A stretch of 64,000 nt of DNA from Saposhnikovia divaricata (lineage: Eukaryota > Streptophyta > Magnoliopsida > Apiales > Apiaceae): assembly GCA_036435485.1 (NCBI GenBank), contig CM071595.1, forward strand, positions 107,252,580 to 107,316,579, written 5' to 3'. The notes under the pieces were generated by a model. The model was given only the letters and a program-made list of their open reading frames with translations. It was not told the origin of the DNA and made no database searches. Positions 20,901 through 33,900 of this stretch are shown piece by piece. Position 1 is the first letter of the stretch; each line of letters begins with the position of its first letter. The position numbers and the translations under genes are program-made.

Positions 20901-21875
20901 GCAAGGCTAGAAGCCATCAGGATTTTTCTGGCATATGCAGCCCACGTAAAATTCAAGGTTTTCCAGATGGATGTTAAAAGTTCTTTTCTTAATGAAGAAT
21001 TGGAAGAGGAGGTGTATGTTGAACAACCTCCTGACTTCATTGATCCAAAGTATCCAAATCATGTTTACAGATTGGATAAAGCACTTTATGGACTAAAGCA
21101 AGCTCCAAGAGCCTGGTATGAGACTTTGACTCAATTATTACTGGAAAGTGGATTCAAAATAGGTACAATTGATAAAACTCTATTTTATTTGAATCATGGT
21201 AAGGATTTGCTGTTAGTTTAGATTTATGTTGATGATATCATATTTGGGTTAACTAATTCCAAGTTGTGTGAAAAGTTTTCAAAGTTAATGTAGTCTAGAT
21301 ATCAAATGAACATGATGAGAGTAATGAGCTATTTCTTAGGTTTGCAAGTTAAACAGACTGATGATGGCATTTTATCAATCAGTCAAAATATACAAAGAAT
21401 TTGCTAAAGAGGTTTAACATGCAAGACAGTGCTACTACTTCAACTCCCATTCCTGCAGCTACTAAGCCTGATCCTGATCAAGGTAGTGAAGTAGATGTAA
21501 CTCACTACAAAGGAATGATAGGCTCACTCTTGTATCTAACTACTAGTAGACCAGAAATCATGTATACAACGTGTCTATGTGCAAGATTTTAGGCAAATTC
21601 CAGGGAACCACACTTGATAGCAGTTAAAAGGATTTTCAGATACTTGAAAGGCACCCATCTCTTGACCTTTGGTATGCTAGAGAGTCTGATTTTACTTTAT
21701 GTGATTACTCAGATGATGATTTTGCCGGATGCAAAATTTCCATCATTTGGATTCAAATTTAGTGATGGGAACAACTATGCATTCACAAAAAAAGAAAAAG
21801 AAATAGGCGATCCAAGTATTGATAAAAAACTAACAGTAAATATAAAATTACTGAAAAGCCATATTAATTTGTTTA

Positions 21876-22134
21876 GAGCAATTCCAACAGCCTCCTTGTG
21901 TTTTCCTTATAAATATTATAAAATATTAGGTTCTTAGTGATTTAGGATATTATAAGGTATGACAACTCCAACAAGCTTCCTTATAATTGATCCTTATATT
22001 ATTAAATAATAAATAAAAGGAAGGAAGCAAGAACAAAAAAAGAGGGAAACAATTGGAAAGAGGAGGGAAAATAATATTTTATTGATAAAAGTGAAATAAG
22101 GGAATCCTTAAAAATAAGGGATGACATGATGCTC
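21876..22134. mobile_element. MITE-like element (~259 bp), possible PIF/Harbinger type
   Basis: It starts GAGCAATTCCAACAGCC and ends GACATGATGCTC, with imperfect inverted similarity over ~40 bp and TTA on both outer sides (21873-21875 and 22135-22137). A TTA/TAA duplication and these end sequences fit PIF/Harbinger-type MITEs. The interior is AT-rich with no ORF. The ends are placed by eye and the TIR is weak. Confidence 0.5.
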
Positions 22135-22206
22135 TTAACTTTTGTTGGAGCACAATTTTAAACATAATCATGAGTTAGGAGGTTAATGAATATCTTCGAG
22201 TTGCTC

Positions 22207-22619
22207 AGCATTCACATCCCATCCCCCATCCCTAACCCCATCCTTATAATTTGAGGATTTGTCCAACTTTTCTTCTAAAACGCTCCTCCATCCCATTCCC
22301 CATTTTGGGGTTTGATTTAGGGACCAAAGTTTGAGTCCCCATATTTAGGGACCAAAGTTGATGCCTCATACACTCTCTCTCCTCATATAATAATATTAAA
22401 TTGCATTTATAATAGTGGGTGAGTTTTGATAGTTAAAATTGTAAGTGAAAGAGAGAGAAAGAAGTAATATAAAAAAGAATATAGGGATAGGGGAATGGAA
22501 AATGGTGAATGGGATGTAGAAACTTTTTGATAATTTTGGGGATTTACTATTTTTATTTAGGGATTTACTATTTTTAATAAGTTTTTGGGGTTGGGGAGGG
22601 AGAATGGGACGTGAATGCT
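22207..22619. mobile_element. MITE (~413 bp) immediately upstream of the chaperonin gene
   Basis: The left end AGCATTCACATCCCATCCCC and the reverse complement of the right end (AGCATTCACGTCCCATTCTC) are inverted repeats that stay similar for ~32 bp. The interior is AT-rich with GGGATTTA-like repeats and no ORF. The right end is ~120 bp from the chaperonin start codon and touches the TATA-like sequence. Superfamily is not certain; the TTA after the right end suggests PIF/Harbinger. Confidence 0.65.
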
Positions 22620-22738
22620 CTTATATACAAAACCCAAACACACCACTGTAGTAGGTCTCTGTTTTCTCCGCTAGCTGCCTCTCCTTATCCATACCCAAAG
22701 TAGCAACCCTTTTTCCCTCTTTTACGTTTCACTCTTAA
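22620..22738 (+). promoter_or_regulatory. Core promoter / 5' UTR of the chaperonin gene
   Basis: A TATA-like TTATATAC at 22621-22628 is followed by a pyrimidine-rich leader (CTCTGTTTTCTCCGC, CCTTTTTCCCTC) typical of plant 5' UTRs, up to the ATG at 22739. The TATA-like motif directly abuts the MITE end. The transcription start was not determined. Confidence 0.5.
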
Positions 22739-25700
22739 ATGGCTTCTTCAAATGCCATTTCCACTACTTCCATTCTCTCCTCTCCCGCTCCAGTATGTCT
22801 CTATCTGTATGTATGCTTGTATCTATATGTGTATGTATGTTCTTGTTTTGACTTGTTGTTCCGTTTCAGGGGAGGAATAAAGTTAGTCAACTACAAGGAC
22901 AAAAGGTGAATTTTAGGCCATCAAATGGTAACAAAAGAAATGGTAGAAGACTAAGTGTTGTTAAAGCTGCTGCTAAAGATATTGAGTTTGATCAAAAATC
23001 AAGAGCTGCTCTTCAAAGAGGAATTGATAAGCTTGCTGATGCTGTTGGTCTTACTCTTGGTCCTAGAGGTAGTATAAAGTTTCAATCTTTTTTCGATTCC
23101 GATAAGTGGGTTGTTTGATTTTGTGGACTATTGGGTTTTTGTGATGGGATGTTCTTGATTTTTGTTGTTTGTTATAATGGGTTGGGAAGATTTGTGTTTA
23201 TGAAATGACCCATTTGTTATGGTGGGTCGGGAGAATTAGTTTGCGGTTTTGCTTGTGATACTTATGAAATGTCGTAATGCAATTGGATGATGTGAATTTC
23301 TGATTGTATGTAAACGGACATTTGAGGTAGTTTAAAGTTTAATATTTTCTTCCATTCTAGTAATAACGGGCATGTTCTTGAAATTTTTAATTTGTTATAA
23401 TAGGTTAGGAAGATTGTGTTTAAGAACTGACCCATTTGCTATGGTGGGTCAGGTTAAATGGTTTGGATTTTTTCTTGTGTGATACTTATGAGATGTGGTA
23501 ATACAGTTGGATGATGGTAATTTCGAAATGTATGAAAATGGACATTTGAGGTTGTATGGAGTTTGTCCCTTTGGCTTATCTTATTTTTCAGAACTACTTA
23601 TTTCCAGAAACAAGTATGTGAATGTTTAATTTTTCTATAAGTTACTTATAATTAAGTTATATCTTTTCTTTGATTTTTATAATAATTTGTTTGATTTTGG
23701 CAATTATTGTGGATAATTTTACTGGGATGTTCTTGATTTAGGTTATTCTTTATAATGGGTTTGGAAGATTTGTGGTTAAAAACTAACCCATTTGCTAGGA
23801 TGGGTCAAGTTAATAATTTTGCACTACATTGCTTGTGTAATACGATTGGGTGAAGTAAATGTATGAAAGTGGACATGTGGGTTCTGTTACTACTCAGTTT
23901 TTTCGAGAAAAGGTCAACCAATATAATTTCATGTTATTTAAATTACAAGATCTTTCTTTAATTAGTTGTGTGGTAGCTAATAAGCTCTTAAGCTTACAGT
24001 AGTGTTTCTTTTAAGGGTCGACCAATTATATGACTCGCTGCTTGTTTTTGAAGGGATTAAAATAGATGTACTCTGTGAAATTATTAGTTGTTATATTTGC
24101 AGTTGCTTGTTATTGTTTAAGTTGTTTAATTGCCTCTTTGACAATTTCGTTGTTTTTCATTTTCTTTTACCAATAATTGTTTTTTTATAACATTTGTGAC
24201 TTTAACACACAGAAATAATTCTATATGGCCATGGTTATGGTATTAGGCATGTATTCTTTACTGTTATATCGAAAGGATTTGTACTTGAAGCAACTACTTG
24301 GGTCCAGCCTATTTCTTGTTATTAGACATGTACTCTATGGCTATGAATATGTTTGTTGTATCTTATAATGATTTTTGGTTTAACTCTGAGCTCACTGACC
24401 TGAACAAATGTTTTATGTTGCTACTTACATAGCTTTGTAAATAGGAGGCTATAATACTCTATAGTCACTGTCAACAAATTACACGATGCAGAAATGAATC
24501 AACTGATGGATTATTTTATGTCTTGAAGGAAGGAATGTTGTTTTGGATGAATTTGGGACCCCTAGAGTGGTTAATGATGGTGTTACAATTGCTCGAGCTA
24601 TAGAGCTTCCTGATGCCATGGAGAACGCTGGTGCTGCTCTTATTAGGGAGGTTAGACCATCTAAATCTGCTTCTACTGTTTTCTTGAAAAAAAATATTTT
24701 TATTCAAATGCTTTTGTACTTACTGATTCTCACCTCTTCTTGATTTGCCCTAAAATTGTATTTTAATTTGATGTGTCAACTATGTGAAGGTTGCGAGTAA
24801 AACCAATGATTCAGCTGGTGATGGCACGACTACTGCGTCTATTCTTGCACGTGAAATAATCAAACTTGGTCTCTTAAGTGTAACCTCTGGTGCCAATCCA
24901 GTATCAGTTAAGAAAGGGATAGATAAAACAATTCTAGCCCTGATTGAAGAGCTAGAGAATAAATCAAGGCCCGTTAAAGGTCGAGATGAAATTAAAGGTA
25001 GGAATTGGCAGGTGTTGCTACTAATCAAGTATCTACATAGTAACATAGTTCAAATCCCAGGTTAACTTGTTATGTATAATCCTTCATTTGCTAATTTTCT
25101 TTTGTTTTGTTTTTAGCTATTGCATCTATCTCCGCTGGAAATGATGAGACTATAGGTACAATGGTTGCTGATGCAATTGACAAAGTTGGTCCCGATGGCG
25201 TTCTTTCCATTGAATCCTCATCTTCTTTTGAAACAACTGTTGAAGTGGAGGAAGGGATGGAGGTTTGTATATTTTCTGGAATTTAAACTTCATTCGAATA
25301 CAGATTTATTTTCTGAGGCATATATTAATTTTTCTCTTAGTATGTACTTCAGCTAGCAAGTATAGCTGAAAATTATTAATTACATTTTGCTGATTTTCTC
25401 AGTTATAAGTTCTAAACTTCTTTTGACTTTACAGATTGATAGAGGATACATCTCCCCACAATTTGTTACCAACCCTGAGAAAATGGTTGTTGAATTTGAG
25501 AACGCTAGAGTATTGGTCACTGACCAAAAGATCTCTGCGATAAAAGACATAATTCCGCTCCTAGAAAAGACCACCCAATTGCGGGTCCCTTTGTTTATTG
25601 TTGCTGAAGATATAACGGGAGAAGCTTTGGCTACACTTGTCGTAAACAAACTGAGGGGAATTATCAGTGTTGCTGCTATCAAAGCACCTAGTTTTGGAGA

Positions 25701-27031
25701 GAGGAGAAAAGCTCTCCTTCAGGATATTGCTATTATGACAGGTGAGCGGTCTATAACTTAATAGTAAGCTGTTAGAATTGAACGTATTAAAGTATCAGCA
25801 AGAACTAAGGTCTGAGATAACGTTTTGTCTAAGTTAAATTAATGGTGAGCTGTTGTTACTTTGTTACAAGTGTGCTAATTTTGATTACAGGAGCTGAATA
25901 CCAGGCCAGTGATTTGGGCTTACTTGTTGAGAACACCTCTGTTGAACAGCTTGGTGTGGCAAGAAAGATTACCATCATCAAGGATTCTACAACCATTATT
26001 GCTGATGCCGCATCAAAGGATGAGATTCAAGCTAGGATTGCACAGATAAAGAAGGAGTTGTCGGAAACAGACTCTGTTTATGACACTGAGAAACTTGCTG
26101 AGAGAATTGCCAAATTGTCTGGTGGGGTTGCTGTTATAAAGGTTGGGGCTGCAACTGAGACCGAGCTTGAGGATCGTAAGCTTCGTATTGAGGATGCCAA
26201 GAACGCAACTTTTGCTGCCATAGAGGAAGGTATTGTGCCTGGTGGTGGTGCCGCGTTGGTGCATTTGTCAGAATATGTTCCTGCCATCAAGGCCAAGCTT
26301 GAGGACGCGGAGGAGCGTCTAGGGGCTGACATTGTGCAGAAGGTAATGAATGCACCTTCTGCTCAGTAATATTTTGCATGTGCTAGTAAGTTTTTGTTTT
26401 TTAAATCTTGTAGCTGTGATAGAACAATTCCATCAGTGTGGCTAACCAATTCCCTTTTGGGTTATTTGATGAACATGATCACTCTTGTTCTTATTATGTT
26501 TAATATCATTAAGTTTGTTTATAGGTGTAGTTCAGGCTGTTTGCTAATGCTGTTTGTTAAGTTACAAAAGCATAGTTATCTTATTTAGATGCGCATCTAT
26601 AGAAAACTCCTCCTTGAAAACCCATCACTCTGGACTAAGTTTCTTTACAGAAACTTATGCAGTTTATCGCCATACTCTTGAGATATGCATTGTTATTGTA
26701 TCATGGATCATGGATATTGCTTATTGACATTTTTCATTTGCAGGCACTGGTTGCACCTGCTTCTCTGATAGCCCAAAATGCTGGGGTTGAAGGAGAGGTA
26801 GTTGTGGAGAAGGTGAAGGCCAGTGAATGGGAGGTTGGTTATAATGCAATGACTGACAAGTACGAGAACCTAGTTGATGCTGGTGTCATTGATCCTGCCA
26901 AGGTAACAAGGTGTGCATTGCAGAATGCAGCATCGGTTGCAGGTATGGTCCTTACTACACAAGCTATTGTCGTTGAAAAGGCAAAGCCTAAGACACCTGC
27001 ACCGGGGATGCCACAAGGCATGACTGTATAA
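22739..27031 (+). CDS. CPN60A: Chloroplast chaperonin-60 subunit alpha (RuBisCO-binding protein alpha)
   Basis: Eight exons splice by hand into a 591-aa frame: 22739-22792, 22870-23068, 24529-24650, 24790-24997, 25117-25262, 25435-25741, 25891-26342, 26744-27031. All introns are GT-AG. The product is a GroEL-family ATP-driven chaperonin of the plastid stroma that forms the double-ring Cpn60 with beta subunits and helps fold RuBisCO large subunit and other proteins. The first ~45 residues are Ser/Thr-, Asn- and Arg-rich, as in a chloroplast transit peptide; the mature part starts near KDIEFDQKSR. GroEL signatures are intact: LGPRGRNVVLDEFG, NDSAGDGTTT (catalytic-type Asp at 136), the apical PEKMVVEF region, and IEDAKNATFAAIEEGIVPGGG near the C terminus. 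Overall sequence, including ASVAGMVLTTQAIVVEK, matches alpha rather than beta subunits. Length is close to the ~586 aa of the Arabidopsis alpha protein. No defect is visible. Confidence 0.96.
23145..23890 (+). repeat. Three degenerate ~200-bp direct repeats in intron 2 of CPN60A
   Basis: Copies begin near 23145, 23368 and 23724. Each contains GATGTTCTTG or CATGTTCTTG, then TTATAATGGGTT-like sequence, GACCCATTTG, ATGGTGGGTC, a variable stretch, and GGACATTTGAGG or GGACATGTGGG. They are clearly diverged from one another and together fill half of the 1.46-kb intron. Confidence 0.75.
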
Positions 27032-27475
27032 TGACTAGATTCTGGTAGTCTGTTAGTATCCTAACGTGAGAGTGCTGAGGCAATGTATCAAGCACAAGAT
27101 TGTGTGGGTTCTCACATCTTGGACAGGTCATTCTTGTAAGGATATTTAATCATAAAATTTTGTCAGATAATTCTTGAATTGTTATTGTTTAATGATCTGT
27201 ATAATGATGAAAGGATATCTGTATTCACCTTTTCCACTGGATTCAAACTAGCTTGATTTGGTTTATAATGGAAGTGCATGAAGTATTTGGCGTAGCATAT
27301 TGGTTGTGCATATCTATCATATCTGATAACTAGTTGCAACCAAAAAAAAAAAATGGGTAAAGAAAAAGGTTAAAAATTAAGTTAAAAGACCCATGACATT
27401 CATCTTAGAATAAGCAAAAGAACTGCATCTTAGGCTTCAAGCAGCACTTGAAGCAAAGTAATTTTTCTACATCTT

Positions 27476-27482
<7 letters not shown>
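27032..27482 (+). other. 3' UTR of CPN60A and short intergenic stretch
   Basis: There is no ORF. It contains AT-rich trailer sequence with several possible polyadenylation elements (for example AATCATAAAA near 27147) and an A-run near 27341. Nothing else is recognisable before the (TA)n tract. Confidence 0.5.

Positions 27483-27518
<36 letters not shown>
27483..27518. repeat. (TA)n microsatellite at the left end of the Mutator-like element
   Basis: About 18 TA units end exactly where the left TIR begins. With the (TA)n at the right end (38829-38873), any 9-bp Mutator-type duplication would be TA repeats on both sides and cannot be distinguished. Confidence 0.9.
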
Positions 27519-27521
<3 letters not shown>

Positions 27522-27618
27522 TTGGGCTCAATAGAGACCAGTTTTTTTTGGAGTCCCTAGAGACCATAATCACCACCATTGGATCAAATCTCATCCTGCG
27601 GTCTAAAACAAAACAGAT
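27519..27618 (+). repeat. Left terminal inverted repeat of the Mutator-like element
   Basis: The left end (GAGTTGGGCTCAATAGAGAC..., through TGGAGTC near 27550 and ATCCTGCGGTC near 27592) aligns with the reverse complement of the right end at roughly 65-70% identity over ~80 bp. Shared blocks are a TCAATAGAGACC/TCAGTGGAGTCC region, TGGAGTC, and ATCCTGCGGTC/ATCCTACGGTC. Confidence 0.65.
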
Positions 27619-27917
27619 TTAATGGCACTTTCGTAATATTAACACAATATGAGGGCAATAGAACATACGTAATACATATACAATATCTCAGACAGTTACT
27701 CAACCCAATTGACTCGCACGATAATCTCACTATCATTGCAGTTACTGAGAGTTTGAGTTATCTACAAACGGATTCAGTCCCTCATCAAAAAGAGAGTGCA
27801 GTATTATAAACTACTTGAAATTGTATCGCCAAATGTGTATAAAAGAAGAAGAAAAGCAAGCGAATCAATTAGCAACGACGAACACCATTCAGTAACTGAC
27901 GAAGAACAACAAAGAAG

Positions 27918-30900
27918 ATGAGTGAAGGTATATAATTCCTAAACCTTCATCTTAAGCGCATTACAGTGATTCAATCAATTGATTCGATTAATTGAATTGT
28001 AATGTTGAATTTAACTGTTCTACATATTTAGGGGTTTCTAATGTAGTTTGTTTTTTGGTTTTGCATGTGCTTTGATATATAGGTGTAAATGTCCTGCTAA
28101 AATGGTTGCAATGTAGAGTATTTTCTGATGTTTTTTTATTAATTTTGGAGAAGTTAGTTCTCCGTTAATGGAGAATCATATGAACAATTTTGTTTGGAGA
28201 ATTATATTTATTCATATAGATTGTTCTGTATATGATTTTCAAACAAATGGATATAATTGATTAAAGATTATGTGCTTCATGATTTATGACAAATAGAAAT
28301 GGTCTGTAAAAATTATTTTAAAAGAAAAAAAAAATTCAATGATTTGCTTGTAATTGAGATTACATGTGTACAGTATAATATTGTTGTGACTTAAAAGTAC
28401 CTCTAAAGTCTTTAAAATTTTCTAATGCAGACCGTAGACGTAGTGGAAGATTAATTGCTAATCCTTGGCTTTTCAATTGGCCGAAAAAACCTCCTGTGTA
28501 CATTGACTTGTGTGAAAGTACAGAGAATCATAGCAATCTGTTGGATGGTTCAAATAAAAGGACTAAAATGAGTAAGCGCAAAACGGTGGTAAAAACGTTT
28601 TCTAGTGATGAAGATGACGATTTTGTAACTCCAAAAGAGAATTTTGAGGAGAGTAATAAAGTTTTGGGCAGAAAGTACAGTACTGAGAAAAAAAGACTGA
28701 GGTTTACAAGAGAGTTAGCTATCAATGAAAATGATAGCAGTGCAATTGTGGAATTTGGGGGAATATCAGAAATTGTTTCAAATGAGATGATACTGAGCAT
28801 GGAAAATGTTGTAAGATTTCAATAAATTGTATTTTTAATTTTGTGTTATAATTGGGATTGTTGTCATATTGCGTAATATATTTCTTGTCCATTGTTTTCG
28901 TCTTGCAGGCTACGCAAAAAAGGAGTTTGAGTGCTAAGAATAAAAAAGAGAATCCTTTAAAAAGTAAACAAGCATGTTCCTGGAAGAAGAAAGAAAAGGT
29001 TAATTGAGTATTCATTTAAGCATTCAAGTTTGTGGTTAAAAATATTGCAGAATGTAAAAAATTAAGTTAATATGTGATTATAATTTTTTTTATGGACTAC
29101 TCGTCGCGTATTATACTTGTAATTTACTATTTTGCTCACTTGATTATGCACAGATTTCAACAGAAGCTGGTCCAAAGAACGAAAAGATGGCTCTAAAAAA
29201 GAAAATAACATCAGTTAGAAAGGGGTTGAAGGATGGCACCCCTGGAAGCAGGACAAAGAAGAAACCAGTGAGAACCTATCATCGTTACATCCAAAAGAAA
29301 TTCTCACCCTCAATTATGTCGGATGTCATTCTCAATTTGTCTGAATCACAAATTGAATGGGTAAGATCCACTGGGTTTGGGCCATTGCTGAATTTTAGGA
29401 TGGTGTGCTACACTCACAACTTAGGTTATAACATTGTTGAAGCATTCGATGGGGCAACTTGTTCAGTTGTGTTACAAGCAGGGACTATTAAGATTACTAA
29501 AAGTATTGTGCACAGTGTAATGGGTTTGCCAATTGGGAATGCAGTGGTCGAGTGTAATGAAGACCGGTCTGCTTATTCAAAATGGGTAAAACAATTCCCC
29601 GGTTGTGCTAGTTGTGAAATAAGACCCTCAATGGTGAGGAACAAGATTCTTGAGAATCCAAGGGCAGATGATAATTTCAAGTGGAATTTTTTAATTCTGA
29701 TGTATAATTTCTTCATTGAATCAAATCAGAATAGTTTCCTTACTCGGGAGATACTGAGATTTTCCGGTGATATTGAAACGTGCAACAACTATAACTGGTG
29801 TCAACTGTTGATTGAAAAACTTAAAAAAACTCATGTTTATTGGGCTGAAGATACAAAAAGAAACTTTGCAGGACCACTGCCTTTCCTTATTGTAAGTTAT
29901 ATTTTAATTAAAGTTTTTACATATATCAGAAAAGATGACAAAGACTACTAATGTCCTTTATTTTTTGGGTGCAGTACTTGTATGTCAGCAAAGTTAAGAG
30001 TAGGGGAACAACATTCATTCAGGCAAATTACCCAACGTTCCGTGGTTGGTCAGATATGTTATTGCGAGAACGACAAAAATATGATTTGAAACAGAAAAGT
30101 TTTGGAGAAGGTGAAATAGTGAAATTTCATGATGTGATTGTGGTAAGGGAACAATAATTGTTTTAACAAAATCTTGCTGTGCTTTATCTTCATATATGTT
30201 TAATTTTGATTAATTTATACATGTGTAGGATGGTGTCTTAGAGATAAAGGGCGAAGAGGAGGTAAAATTACCCAATTTTTAATAAATGTCGAATATTTTG
30301 GAATCTAGATTAATTTTAATCTGTGTATCATTTATAGGAAGAAAGCCAGGAGGAAAACGCCGATGATACTGAAAGCCAGGAGGAAAACGCCGATGATACC
30401 AATGATGCTGAGTTGACAATGCTTGATTTAGTAGTTAAAAAATATATACTGAACGAGAATGAAGCTGGAGCCATTTCTCAAGAAATGGATGGTGAAGAAG
30501 ATTTGGATGTGTGTATTACTTATCATCTTAATCTTTATTTTAAAATTAGTTTTTTTTCATACTGGAATGTAGCTGCTAATTAATTCAGAAATTTATTTTA
30601 AAACAATTATTTTCAGGAGTACGGGGCGAATGCTTTTATAACACAAGACAAAGTTCTGTGCAATGACACAAACAATCTGGATGTCTTGAACAAAATTCTT
30701 GCCGTCACTGCTGGAGAAGAAACAGATGTATGTAATGCAACCCAACTTACTTAATCATGCTCTAATTGTTCTCTGGTCTACACTTAAAAATAGAACTACA
30801 TTTTTAAAATTTACATTGCAGTCTAAATTCACAAACAAAGGAAATATGGGTGCGCTTCAAATAGAAGAATTGGATATAAATCAGCTGCATGAGGTAGATA

Positions 30901-33900
30901 TGCATACTCCAACGTTAAAATATGAAGAAAGTATGGAACCCAAGGTAAATGATCTGATGAACGTTATTTACTAATGCACAAACAGCTGTTATTCATTATT
31001 TGACAATGTTCTGTATAACCATTTTTTTGTTAACAAAAATAATAACTAAATGCTTCCATGTGAAAAACAGTTCTGCATGTGGAGAGCATATTCAATTTAG
31101 TAAAATTTAGTTCTGCATGTGAATGGAATGGAGACCCATTCCATTCTATTCTGAAGGCCATAGAGAAATATTCTCATATAACCAATAAATAATATATGTC
31201 CTGCATTTTGTTTTCGTTATATACGTACAGAGTATCACAGGCTTACAGAATCCTATCCATCCAATTACTTTCTAACTCTTTCAGGCTGTTAAAGATGCTA
31301 TCAATTTGTTTGAGGAAGTTGCTTCTTCTGAGGGAAAACAAGAAAATAGGAAGCAAAAGAACGACTCTGCAGAGGTATATATTGAGTATTGTAGAGACTA
31401 AATATACCTATCCTCCTGTGATCGTTAAATTAGAATACATGTCCTGCCTGTTGTACTTTAATTAACTATGGTAAACTCAAATTTAATTTATTTATAATTA
31501 AAGTATATAAAAAATGACCTGCACTAGTCTAGGGGTTAAATTTATAACGTTAAACAGATGTAAACACCATCTCATATGTAGTACTCATGACAAGTATAAA
31601 TCAGTATTAAAATATAAAATGATTAATGCCTAATAGGCAATTCAATCTTGCAATACATTTATAACTTTCAACAAGATTAAATTAGATTTTACGTCTTTCT
31701 TTTTTCAATGTACTGCATAATACTAATCTACATGCTATACTCCCATATTTAGGTTTGTCAGTACTTGACACAAATTATTGGTGGGACTTTTTATTGAAAA
31801 AATAAAAATAGTTATAAAGTTAACATTACACTATGCTCATATAAATGATCAATATTATGTACTCCATTTCTCCACAAAAAAAAAAGGTTTTTGCAGTACT
31901 TTGTTTGTATTTAAGTACATATTGCAATTTTTTTCCTTTTTCTTTTTAATCTGGAATTTCCATAGTATTTACTTGGAATTAGCTAGTTGGATGTTGACAT
32001 TACTAATCGCAGATATGTGGCGATGGAGTTAATGAAGTGCAGAACACGCAATCACATGTTGATGTAGAAATTGATAAGCATTTTGACGAAAACGTATGTA
32101 AACTTTCCTTTTAATTTTGTTTGTTAAAATGAGACATGAGATTAGCATATGCAGTTTAACTTATTAATTATTGTACTATGTGTTACATTGTGTTCTACCA
32201 GGCGTACATGAAATCTTTTGAAAAAAATTTGAAGGAATTTGAAGAAGTTTATGGAAGGTGCTTGAATAATTTTGAAGTAACATTAGCACTCTATCCTCAA
32301 AATTCAAGGCTAGCAGAACTGAAAAGTGAATATAGCCAATATTTCAAACTGTTCGAAGCTGCAAGTCCAATAGCGAAGAATTTACTATCTGGTAGTGTAG
32401 CTGGAAATGAAGGAAAAAAGCCAGTTGTAGTAAATGAAGATGATTTCATACCTAGCAACTCTTCGGAGCTGTCACATTTGATGCCTAAAAACCTCTGTAG
32501 TGATCTAGATGACACCAGTAAGATGCAGATGGAAGGATGTCCACGATTGTTAAGTATTCCAGGTACAAGACAGCTTATGGCCAACAAATTTATTGGGGAG
32601 AAGGATGTGAATGGAAATGTCGGAGAAAAGGATAAAACAACTGCAGAATTGGGAAGACCACGACGAGAAATAAAAGCATCAGCTCTTTGTAGGTCTCCAT
32701 ATGTCAGCAGGGTGGTTGATGTGGGTAGTCATGACTTAACAACAGAGGAGAGGAATGTCTGGCATTGGCTTTTCCAAAACAGGAGGAATAGAAAGTTTGT
32801 TTATTACATAATTGTGTCATATGTTCTGCATTAGTTGTTTCCAATTTAAAGGGTGCTGTGTGTACTAATCGATTTATTTGAATTTTTTAGGGATAACTTG
32901 TTTGAATGGAATGAGAGAATGTGTACAAAAGCACATTTTCAATCACTACAGGAGAATAAAATGGTTATGTCGACACTGATTGACACATGGACCTACCTGC
33001 TGAACGAGAATGAGATAATTAAAGCTGATTCTTCACCTCTGCGTCTGTTCATGACTACAGAAACCACTGTAAGTGATTTACATTTTAATAAAAGTACTTA
33101 AAAGTCTAGATTATATGCTAGTAGTGTTTAAAAGGGGAAAATTAATTATGTTTATTATATTTTGATGCAGTACGGGCCCTTACAGATTAAAGTCGGAGAG
33201 GATGAATTTGAAAAGACGAATCGTTATGCTCCTTTTGATGATAACATGGACAATGTCATGAAGATGGTTAACGAGATGCATAACAAGCAATACGAAGTAA
33301 AGGATTTCGATATGGTAAGAAAGATAAAATTGTACATATATTCTTTCCATTTGTTTTTTATGCATCATACCATATAATAAAATTATACATTTAATTGTTT
33401 AATCTACAGTTTGTTTTTCCCATTTACGATATGGGACATTACTATATCATATGCTATAACATGAAGAAAACTCGACTGGAGATCATAGATAACAGAGTCC
33501 AAACAACTGGATGGGAGGAAATTTATGGTGATTTGCCAGCACGCTTGGTATGTGATCTTCGAAGCATTTTTTATAAGTTAATTTAGTTTGAGGAACTGAG
33601 TGTGAAAAAATCTGATCAATACATTGTATTAATCAACTCAGCATGATTGCTTTTGCCAATGGATCTCAATATATAACTTGCCAAAAGAAAGTGAGATAAA
33701 AAATTTGATACCACGAGTTCATAGAATGGGTTGGCAAACCGAAATGAACGGGGTTGACTGCGGAATATTTGTAATGAGGCACATGGAGACATATATTGGT
33801 AATTTGTGTGGATGGAAAGTCGGGCTCGGTATTGAAAAGGTAAATTTAATGTATATATAAGTGTACTCAAATGTTCATGCATTTACAGAAACTAATTGAT

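Larger units (their letters stand above)
16258..21755 (+). pseudogene. Decayed Ty1/copia (Sirevirus-like) gag-pol, 3'-truncated
   Basis: This is the downstream part of the copia polyprotein begun at 860. Visible in order: UBN2-like gag (to ~16560); a first CCHC knuckle CYNCDGMGHFATEC (~16906-16947); a coiled-coil region with the WKECLGY motif that recalls Sirevirus gag (~17958-18300); a second knuckle CFNCGNSNHLAIDC (~18605-18646); protease MDSGCSVHMTG (~19065-19100); GAG-pre-integrase and integrase (~19450-20110, LRSDNGTEFKN and FTPGTPQQNGVVERK); reverse transcriptase (~20600-21250, with IYVDDIIFG just after a stop); and RNase H remnants ending near 21755. The frame is broken by TAG stops at 16331, 18718, 21219, 21291 and 21589, a TGA at 18300 and several frameshifts. 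A hAT element interrupts gag. No LTR follows, so the 3' end is deleted. It is not functional. Confidence 0.93.

Noticed and set aside
24002..24190. 62-codon ORF in CPN60A intron 2, and similar ORFs in other introns
   Set aside because: Intronic, T-rich, no motif; splice sites on both sides are well defined.
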